NCBI GenBank assembly: GCA_011800805.1
Contig: MPNW01000135.1
Location: 36,530-100,529 of the forward strand
Direction of reading: 5' to 3'
Length of the DNA stretch: 64,000 nt
Source of the DNA: Hirudo medicinalis
Lineage: Eukaryota; Annelida; Clitellata; Hirudinida; Hirudinidae
Part shown: piece after piece, positions 25,401-37,978 of the stretch
Layout: the number at the start of each line of letters is the position of its first letter
Position numbering within the stretch: position 1 is the stretch's first letter
Translations under genes and position numbers: made by a program
Notes under the pieces: model-generated
What the model saw: only the letters and a program-made list of their open reading frames with translations
What the model was told of the DNA's origin: nothing
Databases searched by the model: none

Positions 25401-27260
25401 ACATGCGACACTGGTGGGTGAAAATGCTTGACATCGCAATAACGATGATGGCGAATATTGTGATATACGTTGTCATATGTTATCTTTTAAATAATGTTTA
25501 AAATGTCCCAGTAATGCCAAGATTAGTAATGGAAGGAAGAAATAATAATAATAATAATTACAACAGCAACAACAACAACAACAATAATAATAATAATAGT
25601 AATAATAATAACAATAATAAGCCATTTTGTTTCCCAAGGTTTGCAAGTGTGAACGATGCCCAGGGAATGTATGAATTATTGACAACCAAAGAAGAATCAG
25701 TCAGAGGAAGTAAAAGGCAGAGGTTGAAAATGTGTTGAGGCTCATGAAATGTGGAGCAATGAAATCACAAATCATGTTGGATTCCACTCCTCATAAATTC
25801 ACTATTTCCAAAGCTTAATTACCTAGTCCTTCCAACCACAACGAGCACATTCAAACAACAACAATCAGGAACTACAACAACATTATTATCATCATTATTA
25901 TTACTATCATTATTATTATAATTATTGTTATTAAACTATTATTATTACTATTGTAACTATTATTATTATTGCCATTGTTATTATAATCAATAATTCAACA
26001 ATAACAAAGATGAACCTTCAGTGAGTCTTGGAGCCAAATTTCATGGGTCTTCAGACTGAAACCAAATCTTTCCTCGAGGAGGTTCTTGAGTGTGGAGAGG
26101 GGTTCCGTGATGTCCATGGCCTGCTCGATGATGCCGTCTTCCAGGCACGAGTCCGTCTGGAAAGTGTCCGTTATGTCCGGCAATTCGACCTGAAATGAAG
26201 GATCGACAAGGGTTTTTACGTCAAGATGTCTCCAATGAGAACTTAGGAAAGATGAGTTATGAAGATCTCCATATCAAATATTGAGGACAAAAGTTAGGTA
26301 AAGACCAGCAGCAGCAACACAGACGATACAAAAGTTACAAAGACAAGTAAGTTAATGGGGTAAATAGTGTCCTCACCCTTCTCATCATCATTAATGCTTC
26401 TATAAATTTTCAGTTGAAATAATAACCTTGATGACTCCATCGGTGAACACCCCGTTGCTGATGAGTTCGAGAGCTTCGGTCGTGCCCCCGTCAAAGTGCG
26501 ACATGAAAGGGTTCGACTCGTGGCGGGACTCTTCGTCGTCATCGTGGTTTTCATGGTTGTCTTGCGTCTGAACGAGTATAATTTAGAACGACTAGATACT
26601 GGCAGTCCAGATATGTGATGTTCGTGCAACTAGTACAAAAACGTATTAATGTCGTTAATGCTACCTTCGTTTCCATTTAACAAACAAGGAGACTTAGTTC
26701 TCCAAATAAATTATTTAATTCACCTTTTTTTTAATTTTAATTTGCAAATTATGAACCCACCTCATGGGAAAGGCAAAATGAAGTTGAAGAGGACCCTGGG
26801 AAAGCCTCCGAGTCAACTACTCCGTCCGACACCACGTCCTCGTTCATCATTTCCACTGTCTCACAATCGAGTTCCACTACCAGGTCGGCCCCGGCAGAAA
26901 AGCAGCTCTTAGAGCCGTCCACCACTTCTCCGTCGAAAATGTTCGACATGTCCGACGTGATCTCTGACGACACGACTTCGTTGATGGCACTCTTTGATTC
27001 CTCATCTGATTTGGTCAAAAAGGTCAAGCCCTGCACAAACTTGCTTGTGTCAAAGGGCACCCTGGCATCAGAAGTGGATCCAACAGGCTTTTGACTGAAA
27101 TGAAAAAACTGAGTGATTCTTTAAGAAGTTCGAAAACTACTGACACAAGCACTCGTCTGCTTTCTTAACCCACTTCATTTACTCAACCCCACCTGACTCG
27201 AATTATCCGGAATCTTTTGGCCTGCGGACCTATCGCATCGACACCTGCTCTCTTCAGCAT
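22474..27260 (-). CDS. GABPA: GA-binding protein alpha (ETS transcription factor)
   Basis: Nuclear ETS factor that binds GGAAGT sites and, with its beta partner, activates many housekeeping and nuclear-encoded mitochondrial genes. Eleven exons: 27260-27193, 27094-26761, 26567-26427, 26189-26016, 25363-25289, 24974-24848, 24705-24586, 24258-24043, 23612-23472, 23033-22810, 22632-22474. All phases agree, giving 592 residues, longer than the roughly 450 of vertebrates because of an added acidic N-terminal part. The OST domain spans exons 4-6 ([18 protein letters not shown] onwards). The PNT/SAM domain is exon 8 ([20 protein letters not shown]). The ETS domain is in exons 10-11 ([35 protein letters not shown]), ending with [11 protein letters not shown]. 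The ATG is the first in exon 1, just after a TATAG acceptor, so a 5' non-coding exon probably exists. Orthology is clear from the three-domain order. Confidence 0.95.
23650..23826 (+). mobile_element. tRNA-derived SINE copy
   Basis: Head with an A-box-like segment (AAGTTGGCCGAACAGG), then a body ending in GCACTATATAAATGG. It lies in an intron of GABP-alpha, antisense to the gene. Related copies on the other strand occur at 36.3, 43.7, 45.9, 56.8, 57.7 and 62.4 kb. This is the only copy in the window on the plus strand. Confidence 0.7.
25541..25620. repeat. (AAT/AAC)n microsatellite in a GABP-alpha intron
   Basis: Mixed AAT, AAC and AGC trinucleotide repeats. Similar ATT-type runs follow at about 25880-25985. 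Both lie between exons 4 and 5. Confidence 0.85.
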
Positions 27261-28539
27261 TGGAGTTCTATAGACAAAGAAGAACAATCGTGAGAATAAA
27301 AGCTGTAAAATTGGGAACATAAGTTCACAATTGAACAAGGCAGTATTGGGCCAACATTTAAATTGTTTGTAAATAGGTTTTAATTCACAAATGATCAACA
27401 ATTTGAGAATAAATAACTAACTAAATCAAATAAAAACTTCACAATGCTACTTTGTTTTTTAATATGATACATTAAATACATTTAATATACATAAAATTGA
27501 AAGTCACTTCTTGTCTGCAGCATCCAGGCTGCAACCTAAAATAATCAACTTAGAATGTTTCAATAAAATATTGCAGAGCCTGACTCCGCTTTCGTTTGTG
27601 TCGCATTTAGACTGTATTAGACAGTAACTTAGCGAAATGTCTAAATAATGACCAGGAGTACCCGCTTACATTCATAATTACAGACTACAAGTGCCTGCAC
27701 AGTTTCAGTCTAAGCCTAATCCACTAGCAGCCATTTTGATCTCAACTCGCAAATTCGACAATTTTTGATAACAGAGTCATCAAACGAGCTAATAAATAAG
27801 ATGAAATATGGATTTTGTCTGGCAGGAAGTCCAGGTAACGTAAACTTCCTGTCCGGATACGTTAAAAGCAAAATGGTACTGTTAAATGAGACAAAAACAA
27901 TCAAACTTCCGGGACGAAACAGACATCGAATTCCGGTGTAAAACGGAGCTGAAATAGAAAACATCTCACTTGGAATTGATGAGAATCTTATCCTGTTAGC
28001 AATTATAAATACTTTTAATAGTTAGTATGGCTGGACATCGGAATAATATTATTTACGAACGATGCACAATCGGCATGAGTAACGTGAGACTCAAAGATAC
28101 GAATTGTTCTGATATACTCAGTTGGGCTTCCAAACACCTTGACAAAGAGATTTTTAAATTTACTTTCGGGATGGATTAACTTACTGAAATAAAAACTTTA
28201 TTTTTAATTGATTTTGATTCAAACCGACTGTTTGAAACAGGTCAGATTTGAGCGTCGAATTGCACAGGTAACACGTCCGCCAAAAAATTGAAGGACACAT
28301 TCCACAGCTTGGTTTTCTTACCTATTCTAATGTCACAATTTGTTGACAAAAACTTTAATTACCAAAATTTTAGAGGAGTAAAAGTAATTAACACAAAGAA
28401 AAAGTAATGTTATTATTTTACATCCAACAAACTGAAGGATCACACAACATGGTGACAAATAAAACAAGCAGTTAACCAGAAAATAAAGCTATACAGATTC
28501 CTCTAGTAATAGAATATAATAATATATAATCAATTAATC
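27261..28539. other. 5' flank of GABP-alpha
   Basis: No coding sequence recognised. It contains the ETS motif cluster near 27.85 kb and otherwise AT-rich unique-looking sequence. Confidence 0.4.
27820..27915 (-). promoter_or_regulatory. Cluster of three ETS-binding motifs upstream of GABP-alpha
   Basis: CAGGAAGT at 27823-27830, ACTTCCTG at 27844-27851 and ACTTCCGG at 27905-27912 (CCGGAAGT on the gene strand). They lie 560-650 bases upstream of the GABP-alpha ATG. A GTGAGA donor-like site on the minus strand near 27970 could end a 5' non-coding exon. Clustered ETS sites are typical of housekeeping promoters and would allow the protein to regulate its own gene. This is inference. Confidence 0.4.
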
Positions 28540-28740
28540 CATAATTTAAGGACAAGATGTTTGCTAGCCGACTATGATAAAGGGTTTGAAACATGAGATA
28601 CGTGCATCTGATGATTTTAGGAGGCAGAGAATTCCAGAAATTGATGACGTGGTTGCTGGAAAAGTGTAGCCAGTTACTGGTGGAAAATTTCTAGTCGTTC
28701 TGAAAACAGGGGTCTGCAGTGGTTGAAATGAGCAAAACGT
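28540..28740 (-). mobile_element. LINE 3' coding remnant
   Basis: On the minus strand a degraded frame reads NHVINFWNSLPPKII, the VWNSLP-type signature near the C-terminus of non-LTR retrotransposon reverse transcriptases. Only the last part of the ORF is present, as expected for a 5'-truncated insertion. Frame breaks occur just upstream. Confidence 0.55.
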
Positions 28741-29613
28741 GGATTAATTAGCAATGACAAGTCATATGAGGTGGCGATTTTCAAAAGTCTTAAGTTAAAA
28801 TCGATGGAGTATGCTTCAAGCTAATTATTAACTCACAAAGCGAAAACCAAAATAGATTTTCCACTTCAAAAATTCTAAAATCTAAACCTAAAAACTGTTA
28901 TTAAATTAACAGTTAGTTAATTATTCCAGTTATTTATGTAGTGTTAGTTTCTTATTCCGTTTTTAAATGCCTCAAAGTCTGGGAATCCGAAACAAATGGA
29001 ATATCTTGCTGACATTTAAGCTTGTTCAAACTCTTATCGGTGTGACATTACATTAAATTTGACATTTAAAAATAATTTCGGGTAATCAAAATTATCGAAA
29101 TGCTTCATAGATAAAAATGTCACAAAAATTATTTAATAAATTAAATTTTGCAAAAAATAAGAGAATGCTTCGTTTATTATTACAGTAGATGGACAAAAAC
29201 AAATATCACTCATAAAAAATATATAATTTATAACGTGAAACTCTAATCCTCGAAATGTTCATAAAGTTCAGCTAGGTTTCTAGGTTTGCAGATTATGGAT
29301 TATATTTTCTGGATCACTTCAGGTGGCTTCGATGATCTTCTAGGAATTCCAAGTCATGAAACATGAAAATAATCAATTAGCAAATTATTTCTGTAATATA
29401 ATGTATTGCCTTAATACTTCTTTTATGATAATATTGTTACCATTACAATATTCATCTTACATTCATAAATTTGTAACATCTTACATTCACGTAAATTCAT
29501 CTTACACAACCCTTCAATTAATCCCTACAGTTATTACCTGTCCTGAATTATTGTAAACCATTCAAGAATGATAAGTTTAACCTTACTGCTATAATATATA
29601 TATTTATTTTTAA

Positions 29614-29734
29614 TTAGAGTAAAAGACCGTTCAAGTATGCAAGTACTGCATTCTCTCCTGCATTCGATGGGTCTGCATTACAGTCCAAAATAGATATAAA
29701 GTATCTGCTTTTTGACGATATATCATCTAATGTG
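29614..29734 (-). CDS. Candidate terminal exon of an unrecognised gene
   Basis: A minus-strand exon with a good acceptor (TTTCACAG) and an open frame of 39 codons to a TAA: it begins TLDDISSKSRYFISILD and ends AYLNGLLL. The even amino-acid composition and lack of repeats look like real coding sequence. It could belong to the same gene as the first exon at 30723-30774. A possible middle exon starting near 30152 after TTTTTTTAAG would keep the phase, but its GTTTTT donor is weak. Function unknown. Confidence 0.35.
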
Positions 29735-30359
29735 CTGTGAAAATTACTCAAATTTTAGTATGTTATGTAAAGTGCTTCAAAAGTTATGTATTAAATTTGG
29801 TGAAACATTATTTTAAAACTCATTAAACAATCTCAAAAATAAAATAAACGAATATAATGTGCATTGGACAAAAATGTCAAGCACATTTTTTTGACTTGCA
29901 AACATTTCAGTGAAGTTGGGTGCGATAGAAAAAGATTATTTCAAATAATCATTGTTCGAAAATTCTGACGAAATCGTTGAAGAGAACAATAAAAATGACG
30001 AATTGAATTACTTTGTCAACAGTAGAATTTAAAATGCTAAAAACTGACCTCAGTAAAGAGACTTTAAATATTTCCTGTTATTATGTTTTCCAGAGTAACA
30101 GTCAATCCAACCAAAAACATTAAAATCCAAATAATGACAATCAGATTTGATGCTTAAAAAAATCAAATTGCGTTGATCAAAAGTCTTATTAAGAAATTCA
30201 ATTTAAGTCTTGAATTTACAATATAATATACAAAATAAATGGTTAAGTAAAGAGGAATTGACGGAAAGGTTGAAAACTGCATCAAGCTAATTACAAACTA
30301 CGTCTGCCAGCCAACAACAATAATAATATTCATCAAGAAAGTGGAAATTTTTACTTTTA

Positions 30360-30505
30360 GTTAGTAATAATAATAGCAATAGTAATAGTAATAATATTAG
30401 TAATAATAATAGTAATAGTAATAGCAATGATAATAGTAATAGTAATAGTAATAATAATAGTAATAGTAACAATATCAATAACAATAATAATAATAATAAT
30501 AATTA
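30360..30505. repeat. (AAT/AGT/AGC)n microsatellite
   Basis: Imperfect trinucleotide array with a second-order pattern of alternating AATAGT units. It explains the Ile/Leu-rich frames seen on both strands. Confidence 0.9.
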
Positions 30506-30722
30506 ATTTCATCATAAAGAAATTATTAGCACAAAATCCTAAAATAAGACACAAACAAATACAGGGGACCCAAAAAGTGCAGCAGGTGACAAATTATATC
30601 AATGGGACGAAGACAACTCGAGCTTTCTTTGTCAGGTCAAACATTCCTAGGGGGCCTGTACCGTGGGTTCGTTTTGACTTTAAAGTGTCTGTTGTACACT
30701 AGAAAGTTCAGTAAAGACTTAC

Positions 30723-30774
30723 TGTAGAATGTTATGTTGAGATTCTTGACGGGAGCTCGTTTAAATTCGGCCAT
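30723..30774 (-). CDS. Candidate first coding exon of an unrecognised gene
   Basis: ATG followed by MAEFKRAPVKNLNITFY and an excellent donor (CTACA|GTAAGT, phase 1). One continuation that keeps phase adds a hydrophobic segment beginning TSNLIVIIWIL near 30150, which would make a very small membrane protein. Another continues to the exon at 29614-29734. I cannot choose between them. Confidence 0.35.
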
Positions 30775-32693
30775 CCTCCACTACAGCGTATGTCCAAAAG
30801 CAATACAATATAATTATGCCACTCATATTTATTTGAAATGAGGCGATATTAATGTGCTCATATATTTTGTGATCAAATGTGGCATCCCTTATACTCTTAT
30901 GAGTTTCTTTTACATCATAAATTATTAAAATCGATATAATATTTTCAAAAATAGAAACGATTGATGAACCACATTCTAATATCACTGAGTCTCAGGCGGT
31001 AAATCCTTTAGAAGAATTTTTAAATTCAAAAGTCTTTTCTTTATATGGAGAATTAGCACTCCTACGGATTTTCCGCAAACGATCTTTACCTTCAAGTAAA
31101 AACTTCAGACCTACTGCAAATAGTTAGATTAACTGCCGAGTGGTTGAGCAAATGTAGAAGCCAATACTATTTCTTGTCATTTTGAATATTTTTTCCTGTT
31201 CATTATAATCTCGCAATCAAGATTTACAGTGCATGAAATCCCCTAAGTTGACCTTATGGTCTAATTTTCGAAATTAAATATGCTCATCTTCTAAAAGTAA
31301 AAAAAAAACGAAGAAAATGTAATATATTCGATGGTTGTAAATAAAAAAGCAGCCATGCATCCATTGCGGGCCAATAAAAACAAACTACGACAGTTCTTGT
31401 CAGTGTCTTGAGAAGTGAATAAGCTGAATAATCTCACCTTCGCGATCTCATACAAGTGTTCTAGAAATAAAGAAGAAATACAATTTCATATATCTAAAAC
31501 ACATTAGCAACATCGAATCATCGTTATTCATGATATTCAAATTCCCGAACGATCTTCGTTATGGCTTCGCCTTTCAAATTGAAGGCCGTTGGAGAAAGTT
31601 TGGTTCAGATATTAAAATTTAGCTAAAATCATGGAAAGTTTTTGAAAATTAGTGTTTAAAAAAGCGGCATTATCAGAAAAATTAGGATGAATTGAGTTGT
31701 TTCATTTAATTTGGAAACTTGTGAAGTATTGCTTCAGTAATAAATATGAGAATAAATTGTATTGATCACCTTTTGCATGGTGGGTAATAATTAATTATAA
31801 AATTTAATTCCCGAGAAAATCTTGATTGAATCAGCCTATTTGAAATATTTTTTAGCAGCTCATTATTAAAAATATAAAAATTTTAAAACCAGTTACTAAA
31901 ATTATTTTATTTTATTGATTTAGCAGAAGTCATTCGGGCATTGAAAGTACAGTATACAAAACAGTTTCTGAAGAACATTGTTTTGGGGATGGACAAGCTT
32001 CTAAAAGCTTCAGAAATTTCAAAAAGTTTGACATTTCTTATGCCCTGATTACTGCGACGCGTGGTTCAAACCGTATAGATTTTGCTAAAAGTTGGAACTG
32101 AAAAAAATACAATTTGTAATTTATAAATTACTTCATTGATTCAGTACATTGATTAATTAATCAACTAATTGAAGTAAACAAATAATCCTCATTATAATAA
32201 TCGGCTCCAAATAATCAGCTCAGCTGAAAACGTCAGTTGAAGCGGCGATTATAAAACAGAAAATAAACGCCTTAGTTATGACGTCATTTGTATAAAGAAA
32301 TTCGAAAGCCATCGTTTAAAAAAAAAGAGCAAGATCAATTTGTGAAAATTAAAATCGAACAAAAATCATTGAACATCGGCTGGCAAGAACCGACCCTGTT
32401 GATGGATATCTGAAGGACGAACTGGGTTAAGACCTCCAAACAGAAAGGCCCGAGCTTGGAACAAGATCAATTTCTGAAAGGCAATTCTAATTTTCTTTTG
32501 TGGACTTATAGACTTGATATTTGGACTAGGAATAACATTTATTAACGTGTTTAACATTACTTCCAATTATTTGAAGTCTGTTTGAGCATTTTAGAGACCA
32601 AAATTGCCAATGAACGCGGGTGCATGACTTGGTTAATAAGCATTAAAAGCGCTTTATTTGCAGAAGAGAAGTTGAGAAACATTTTTAGAAAAG
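30775..32693. other. AT-rich spacer upstream of the small zinc-finger gene
   Basis: No gene recognised. It holds a palindromic CRE (TGACGTCA) at 32279-32286, about 410 bp before the zinc-finger gene ATG. An orphan minus-strand exon-like segment near 31440-31462 has good splice sites but is too short to interpret. Confidence 0.4.
32279..32286. promoter_or_regulatory. Palindromic CRE upstream of the C2H2 gene
   Basis: TGACGTCA, the full cAMP-response element, lies 408 bases before the start codon of the small zinc-finger gene. Confidence 0.4.
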
Positions 32694-33576
32694 ATGGCTG
32701 CTACACAATCGCCAGGTAATTTCTTGGCAGAATTAAAAATCAATAGAAGTCAAATAACTTTAAATTTATTACCGTTTGGATATTGAATAATCTGTAGTGA
32801 ACGTAGAAGTGAATTTGCCCGTTCTGTTGAGCTGTGTGACTTGTGGATTGAACTTCAACTCAATGACTGACCTCGATCACCACTTGGATTCTCACCATGG
32901 TGAACCGTTTTCACTCAATTCTCATTTATTCATTTTTTTTTTATGGAATTTATGATAAATCTCTTTTTATTTAATCTTTAAACAATTGTTTAAATAAAAA
33001 AACCTATAACTCGTTGAATAATTAAATGGTAAAGAACTAATTGATTGATTGAGATTGAATTTTATTTTCAGGATCGAAACACAAGTGTCGGAGGAGTCAA
33101 TCATTCACCAGTCACATCCATAAAACACGTAAAGAACTGAACTCATTATTTACTTGTGCATTAATGTATTCGTTGCATATTCAATTAGTCAATTGCCATT
33201 TAAATTTCATGACATAATTATCAATTATAACATTCTATTTTCCAGCCAAACTGGAATGCCTCACCTGTCGTCAGGGGTTTTGCAATTTTCCCGAACTGCA
33301 GCAACATTTGGGAGAACATTCAAAGGGTATTTATTGATTTTTTTTTATTGTCGAAAAAACAGTCATCCAACATTTTATACATTTATCTAATTATGTGAAC
33401 GCAAAGGTTAATATTTCCAGCATTCCATTTGTTTTTAGTACTGAAATCATTTTTGTTTTCGAAACAACTTAAAATTCAACAAAACAGGAGAATTCAAATG
33501 CGAAATATGCGAGCAAGTGTTCCTAAACTCAGACGATTTTGGAGGTCACATGATGGCAGCTCATGCAAAATGTTAA
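32694..33576 (+). CDS. Small C2H2 zinc-finger protein (116 residues)
   Basis: Five exons: 32694-32715, 32798-32899, 33072-33128, 33246-33326, 33488-33576. Every intron is phase 1, so each exon is a symmetrical finger-sized module. Exon 2 encodes CVTCGLNFNSMTDLDHHLDSHH. Exon 3 encodes a degenerate finger lacking the usual second cysteine (HKCRRSQSFTSHIHKT). Exon 4 encodes CLTCRQGFCNFPELQQHLGEH, and exon 5 encodes CEICEQVFLNSDDFGGHMMAAH, followed by TAA. The start sits in AAAGATGGCTGC, a YY1-like context. AATAAA follows at 33671-33676. It probably binds nucleic acid; I do not recognise an orthologue. The finger-per-exon, all-phase-1 layout is what exon duplication would give. Confidence 0.8.
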
Positions 33577-35329
33577 TGAATGTTAAATGTGAGATAGAAC
33601 AGTAACATTTGACTGAAGCATCTTTATTGTTATTGCCAAAGAATTGTTGCTGATTACAGCTGTTGTTGTAAATAAACCCTTAGAACGGCCACTTGGATTC
33701 TTTTTTGAACAAATTCAAACAATTTGTAGATGATAACATTAAGAAATTTTAAAAATAGTATCGAGAAATCGTAATATATAATTAGTAAATATTACAATTA
33801 TACTAATTTGAATTAATTAATTATTAAGATTTGCTTGAAGGAGACTACAAAGACGACTTTATATCATAAGATTTTTTTTTGTTTCAATCTTTAAACTAAT
33901 TCTGCTTTTAGGAAAAGTTAGAATCTCAACTCTGCTAAGGAAACTTGTTGAAGAAAAATTAAAGCAAACAAATCACACTTTAGTTGTTAAAATTGTAGGC
34001 AACAATAAGATTAAATCGTTTTCAGTGATTTCACAAATACATTTTGTTTAACCGATAAATAAAATAAGACTGGAACAAAAAAAAATATAAAAAAACCTCA
34101 ATGAAAATGGCGATTTGCCAAGCCGTAAAAAAGTTTGAATGCTTTAAATCAAATAACCCTGACAGGATATGCGCGTCGGTGGCACTTTAAAAAGTTTCTG
34201 ATGCCATATATTTTGAAATAGTATAAATGAAACTAGGTTAATTAGTGCGGGTTCACTGCCCCCATTCATTTGCTTGGGATCATCAGACCATTCTAAGTGG
34301 ACTCCCTCATATACTTAGAACTAAAATGTCTCAGGAAATTAAGAACTGAAAAGGTATCATAGATTGAGGGCAACCCACGCCGGCAACGAGTGCACCATAT
34401 TGGAAAAATAGTGGATTTTGTTGACTTTTAGCCACTTAGTAAGTGAGTGTGGAAATAATTTCGTCGACTTCTTAATTAACATTGAGTTTCAAAAAGTAAT
34501 TTCTCGTCTGATTGAGTCGCTGGAGACAATGTATCGCATTCACTAACTCGTTGGTTTCAAATTATAAATAAGATGTAATAGCTTAAAAGCATCCGTAAAA
34601 GCAAGATCCAACAGAAACGATTACAATGCCCTTCTACTTATTCAGTGCTTATCTGTTTTTGCAAGCAGTTAAGCCTCTCACTTACCTCCGTGAGATCTCT
34701 TATCTTATCTCTTCTATCTTGTGCAATAGCATAAAATTGCTATAAAGAGTTCTCTTAAAGTTTTTATTTTCAAAGACTGATTTGCATGTCAACAAAATGT
34801 TCTTCATCGACTGCTTTTTGATGGATTACATCTATCAAATTGTCTACGAAGTTTACGGTAAATAGAGTTTAATGCAGTTATAATTAATTGATTCATTACA
34901 ATGAAAAGCAGCCTGATGTTCAATATATAAACCCATATTTCGCATGGTGCCACAGGAAATAAGATACTTGGGATACACTTGGGAAATAAGCACCCATTCA
35001 ACAAGTAAAACTTAAACTTTCTTGTTTTCAAATAAAAAAACGGAGTTTTATGAATAGACTTAATGGAGCTTAATTACACCTCACGATGTGACTGCAGTCT
35101 CTATTGAGCCAGAAAGACAAACCAGAAAACCATCAAGAGCACAAATTAAAGTTGACCGATTTGAAAATACATCTTGTGAGAGCGATTTTGGAGATTATCA
35201 TTTTAAAGGAATTCCAGGTACTTTGCACTTTTTCATATCTTTTTCTTAAGTTAAGTCGTGCAGGACCGAATAATTGATTACAACTGGTTAAATATTTCGA
35301 TGCAAGAAACTTTCCGAAACAACCCCGCG
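33577..35329. other. AT-rich spacer, nothing recognised
   Basis: Apart from the AATAAA of the zinc-finger gene at 33671-33676, I see no supportable feature in this stretch. Confidence 0.4.
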
Positions 35330-36030
35330 ATGATGATGCGGCGTTCAACGAAGAGAAACTGCGTATTTCTGGCCACTTGCTTTGGGATGATTGCCTTAGG
35401 TTGGTGAGAGAGAATTTGAAATCCTAATTAACATAAATCTGAATATTTCACTGGTAAATAATGATAGTTATAATGAACAATGATAATGATAGCATCAACT
35501 GACCAGTAATTAGCCAGAAATATCTGTTGGAACAAAAGTTTATATTTTTTTTTAGTGTTTCTCAGTGTTATTAAAACATTTTTGTTGTTGTTCACATTAA
35601 TTATAATTATGATGATGACGATGATTGTTATTGTTATTGTCGTTGTTATTGCCGTTATCATTATTGTTATTATTATTATTATTATTATTACCATTATCAT
35701 CATCATTATCATTATTACTAGTAACACTACCAGCATTACTAGTTACTACCAATAATAACAAGCATCTTAATAAGTTCGATAATCGCCCAGTCTGAATAGG
35801 GGATCGGGAACCTAAAACTCTGAAAATGGATTCAGAGGATCAGAACTCGTCGCATATCCCATGTCTTACGACAGGCCAGAAAAACCTATAAACCAGTTCC
35901 ATTTGGACTTCCTTGGAGAAGGTGACATGGTAATGGGTGAGCTTAGAAAGTTTGGCTTTCCACACGTTTGTAGCGATGACGAAAGGTTATGGAAAGCAAC
36001 GTTGCAAGAACTGCACAAAACAGTGAATGT
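35330..36030 (+). CDS. Probable 5' exons of the LARGE-like gene (signal anchor and stem)
   Basis: An ATG at 35330 opens a frame reading MMMRRSTKRNCVFLATCFGM followed by IAL: a short basic tail and one hydrophobic segment, the classic type II Golgi signal anchor. A donor lies at 35399/35400 (phase 1) or 35403/35404. The segment 35844-36030 after an ATCAG acceptor continues in phase 1 (starting LVAYPMSYDRPEKPINQF) and ends at a strong GT|GTAAGA donor. The next required exon before 37979 was not found, so linkage to the gene below is inferred from strand, position and the membrane anchor. Confidence 0.4.
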
Positions 36031-36326
36031 GTAAGAACTCAAATCATTTCAAAATGCTTTCGACTAGCGAAAGGCTAACTGACGAAATTGAAAGGACGAC
36101 TTCAGAGTTCATTGGTCTAAATCTGTCAAAGTTCGAATAGGTTAGAGTCTAGGACAGCCAGGTTGATTAAAAAACCATGTACAATGCTGGATGCGGAGTT
36201 GTTGAATTATTGGGCGCTTCACACTGTACTGCCCCAGGACCGGTCCGGATCAGACACGGCCGACTTGAAAAACAATCTTTATTCCCGAAAACTCAAAATA
36301 TGACACTCCATTTTCTATGAAAATGT

Positions 36327-36466
36327 AGTTCATTTATGTGGCGCCATATACATATCGTCAAGAGACGCTTTTTGTAAACCATTTACATAGCCCTCCTTCC
36401 CATGGTGCAGGTGGTAGTTCAGGCTGGGTTTCGAACACGACACGTTACGACTGTTGCCTCTTTCAT
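36327..36466 (-). mobile_element. tRNA-derived SINE copy
   Basis: Read on the minus strand it contains the B-box-like GTGTTCGAAACCC and ends in a GCGCC..AAATGAACTAC tail. It belongs to the family described at 57703-57858. Confidence 0.65.
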
Positions 36467-37330
36467 TTGGATGGATGAAAACAGTTCCGACCCCCGAAAC
36501 AAGAAAGGCAAAGGGGAGTCATCACAGTCCCCATCATAAGTTGGGGGTGAAAGTTTTGGAGAGGATTTGGAATCTCGATGAAGTCCCTCGTATGAGACTC
36601 CATAAAATTCTTACAAGAGACTCACTAGATAACGCGATCAATCATGATCTGATCGTAGCCTCAAGAAGAAAAATTACCTGATAGTCAAAGGACGTCAAAA
36701 TGTCATTCCTGAGCATTATCATTATAAATTATTTCTTTAAAATTGTGAGAATGACTTGTATTTAATGCATATTTTAAGGTCTGGCGAGATTTTTTTTTAT
36801 ATTTCTTGATTTGGAATATTCAATGATCATTTCAAAGTGATGTTCCTGTTTGGACTCAAAAAATGAAAAACAATGATAAAGTAATAATGCTCGTGATAAT
36901 TATTATAAAAATGACGACGACGATTTTGATGATGACGACGACGACGACGACGATGATGGTGATGATGACACTTGACACCGATGGTGTCGGTGATGATGAT
37001 GATGAAGATGACGATGACGATGGCGATGATGTTGATGATAGTAAGATTTAATCTGTTTAAAATTGTTTATTTCAAAGGGAAATTAATTTTTGATCGATTA
37101 CAATTTTGCAGTCCTTTTGTTCCTGAATGATGTCCACAAAATGGGGAGGTAATGCATAGAATTTGATGCACATGCAGAATTTTTGGTTATAGATTTTGGT
37201 AAACGTCAAATAAATAAATGAATAAATAAAAGTTAATATTGATTTTTTTAATATTAAAATTACTTATTATCTTAAATTGCAAAATTATTATAAACTAGGG
37301 AAAATGGTATTATATATAATTATATTACAA

Positions 37331-37432
37331 AAACTATATAATATAATTTAAAAACTTTATAATATAATTTAAAAACTTTATAATATAATTTAAAAACTTT
37401 ATAATATAATTTAAAAACTTTATAATATAATT
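37331..37432. repeat. 21-bp tandem repeat
   Basis: About 4.5 nearly perfect copies of a 21-bp unit of the form AAAAACTTTATAATATAATTT. It lies in the region between the candidate 5' exons and the GT8 exons of the LARGE-like gene. Confidence 0.9.
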
Positions 37433-37978
37433 TTAAACTATACATTTTATATTTTATAGTTTATATTGTAATATGATTATTGTTATTAATATATTATGTA
37501 TTTATCACATAATTATGATAAAAATACAGCAACAACAATAATAATAATCTGATTGCAGTAATACTGAGCGCATTAGGTTGAATGCAATCAACCTAATTAA
37601 TTAACATAATAATTAATAAACTATTCAAGAAATTATGCAACAAATGCTTAACAGAAATGACGATAGGCCGCATTACCAGAATGAAGCAATCCAATCACAG
37701 GTGTTATCACAATGATTTTTGTTTGATTGACGGCGATGATGATAATGATGTGGTGGTGGTGGTGGCGGCGGCGGCGGCTGAAGCGACGGCGGTGTCAATG
37801 ACGTTGCGATTTCGTCACTAGTCGTGATTCTCTTTTACTGAAAAAAACTCTAAAATGATGTTTACTAATTTTACTTCTAAATTGCTGATATGTAATATTA
37901 ATATTATAATATTATATTTATACAATGATTAATAATAAATTTTATTCTCTCGCGGACTTTTCCAAATCAACATTCAAG

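Noticed and set aside
36454..36681. 75-codon frame as a LARGE stem exon
   Set aside because: It overlaps the end of a SINE and has no supported splice sites.
36880..37050. Met/Asp-rich frame
   Set aside because: Translation of a GAT/GAC microsatellite.
37320..37440. CRISPR-like array
   Set aside because: Head-to-tail 21-bp units with no spacers, in an animal genome; a simple tandem repeat.
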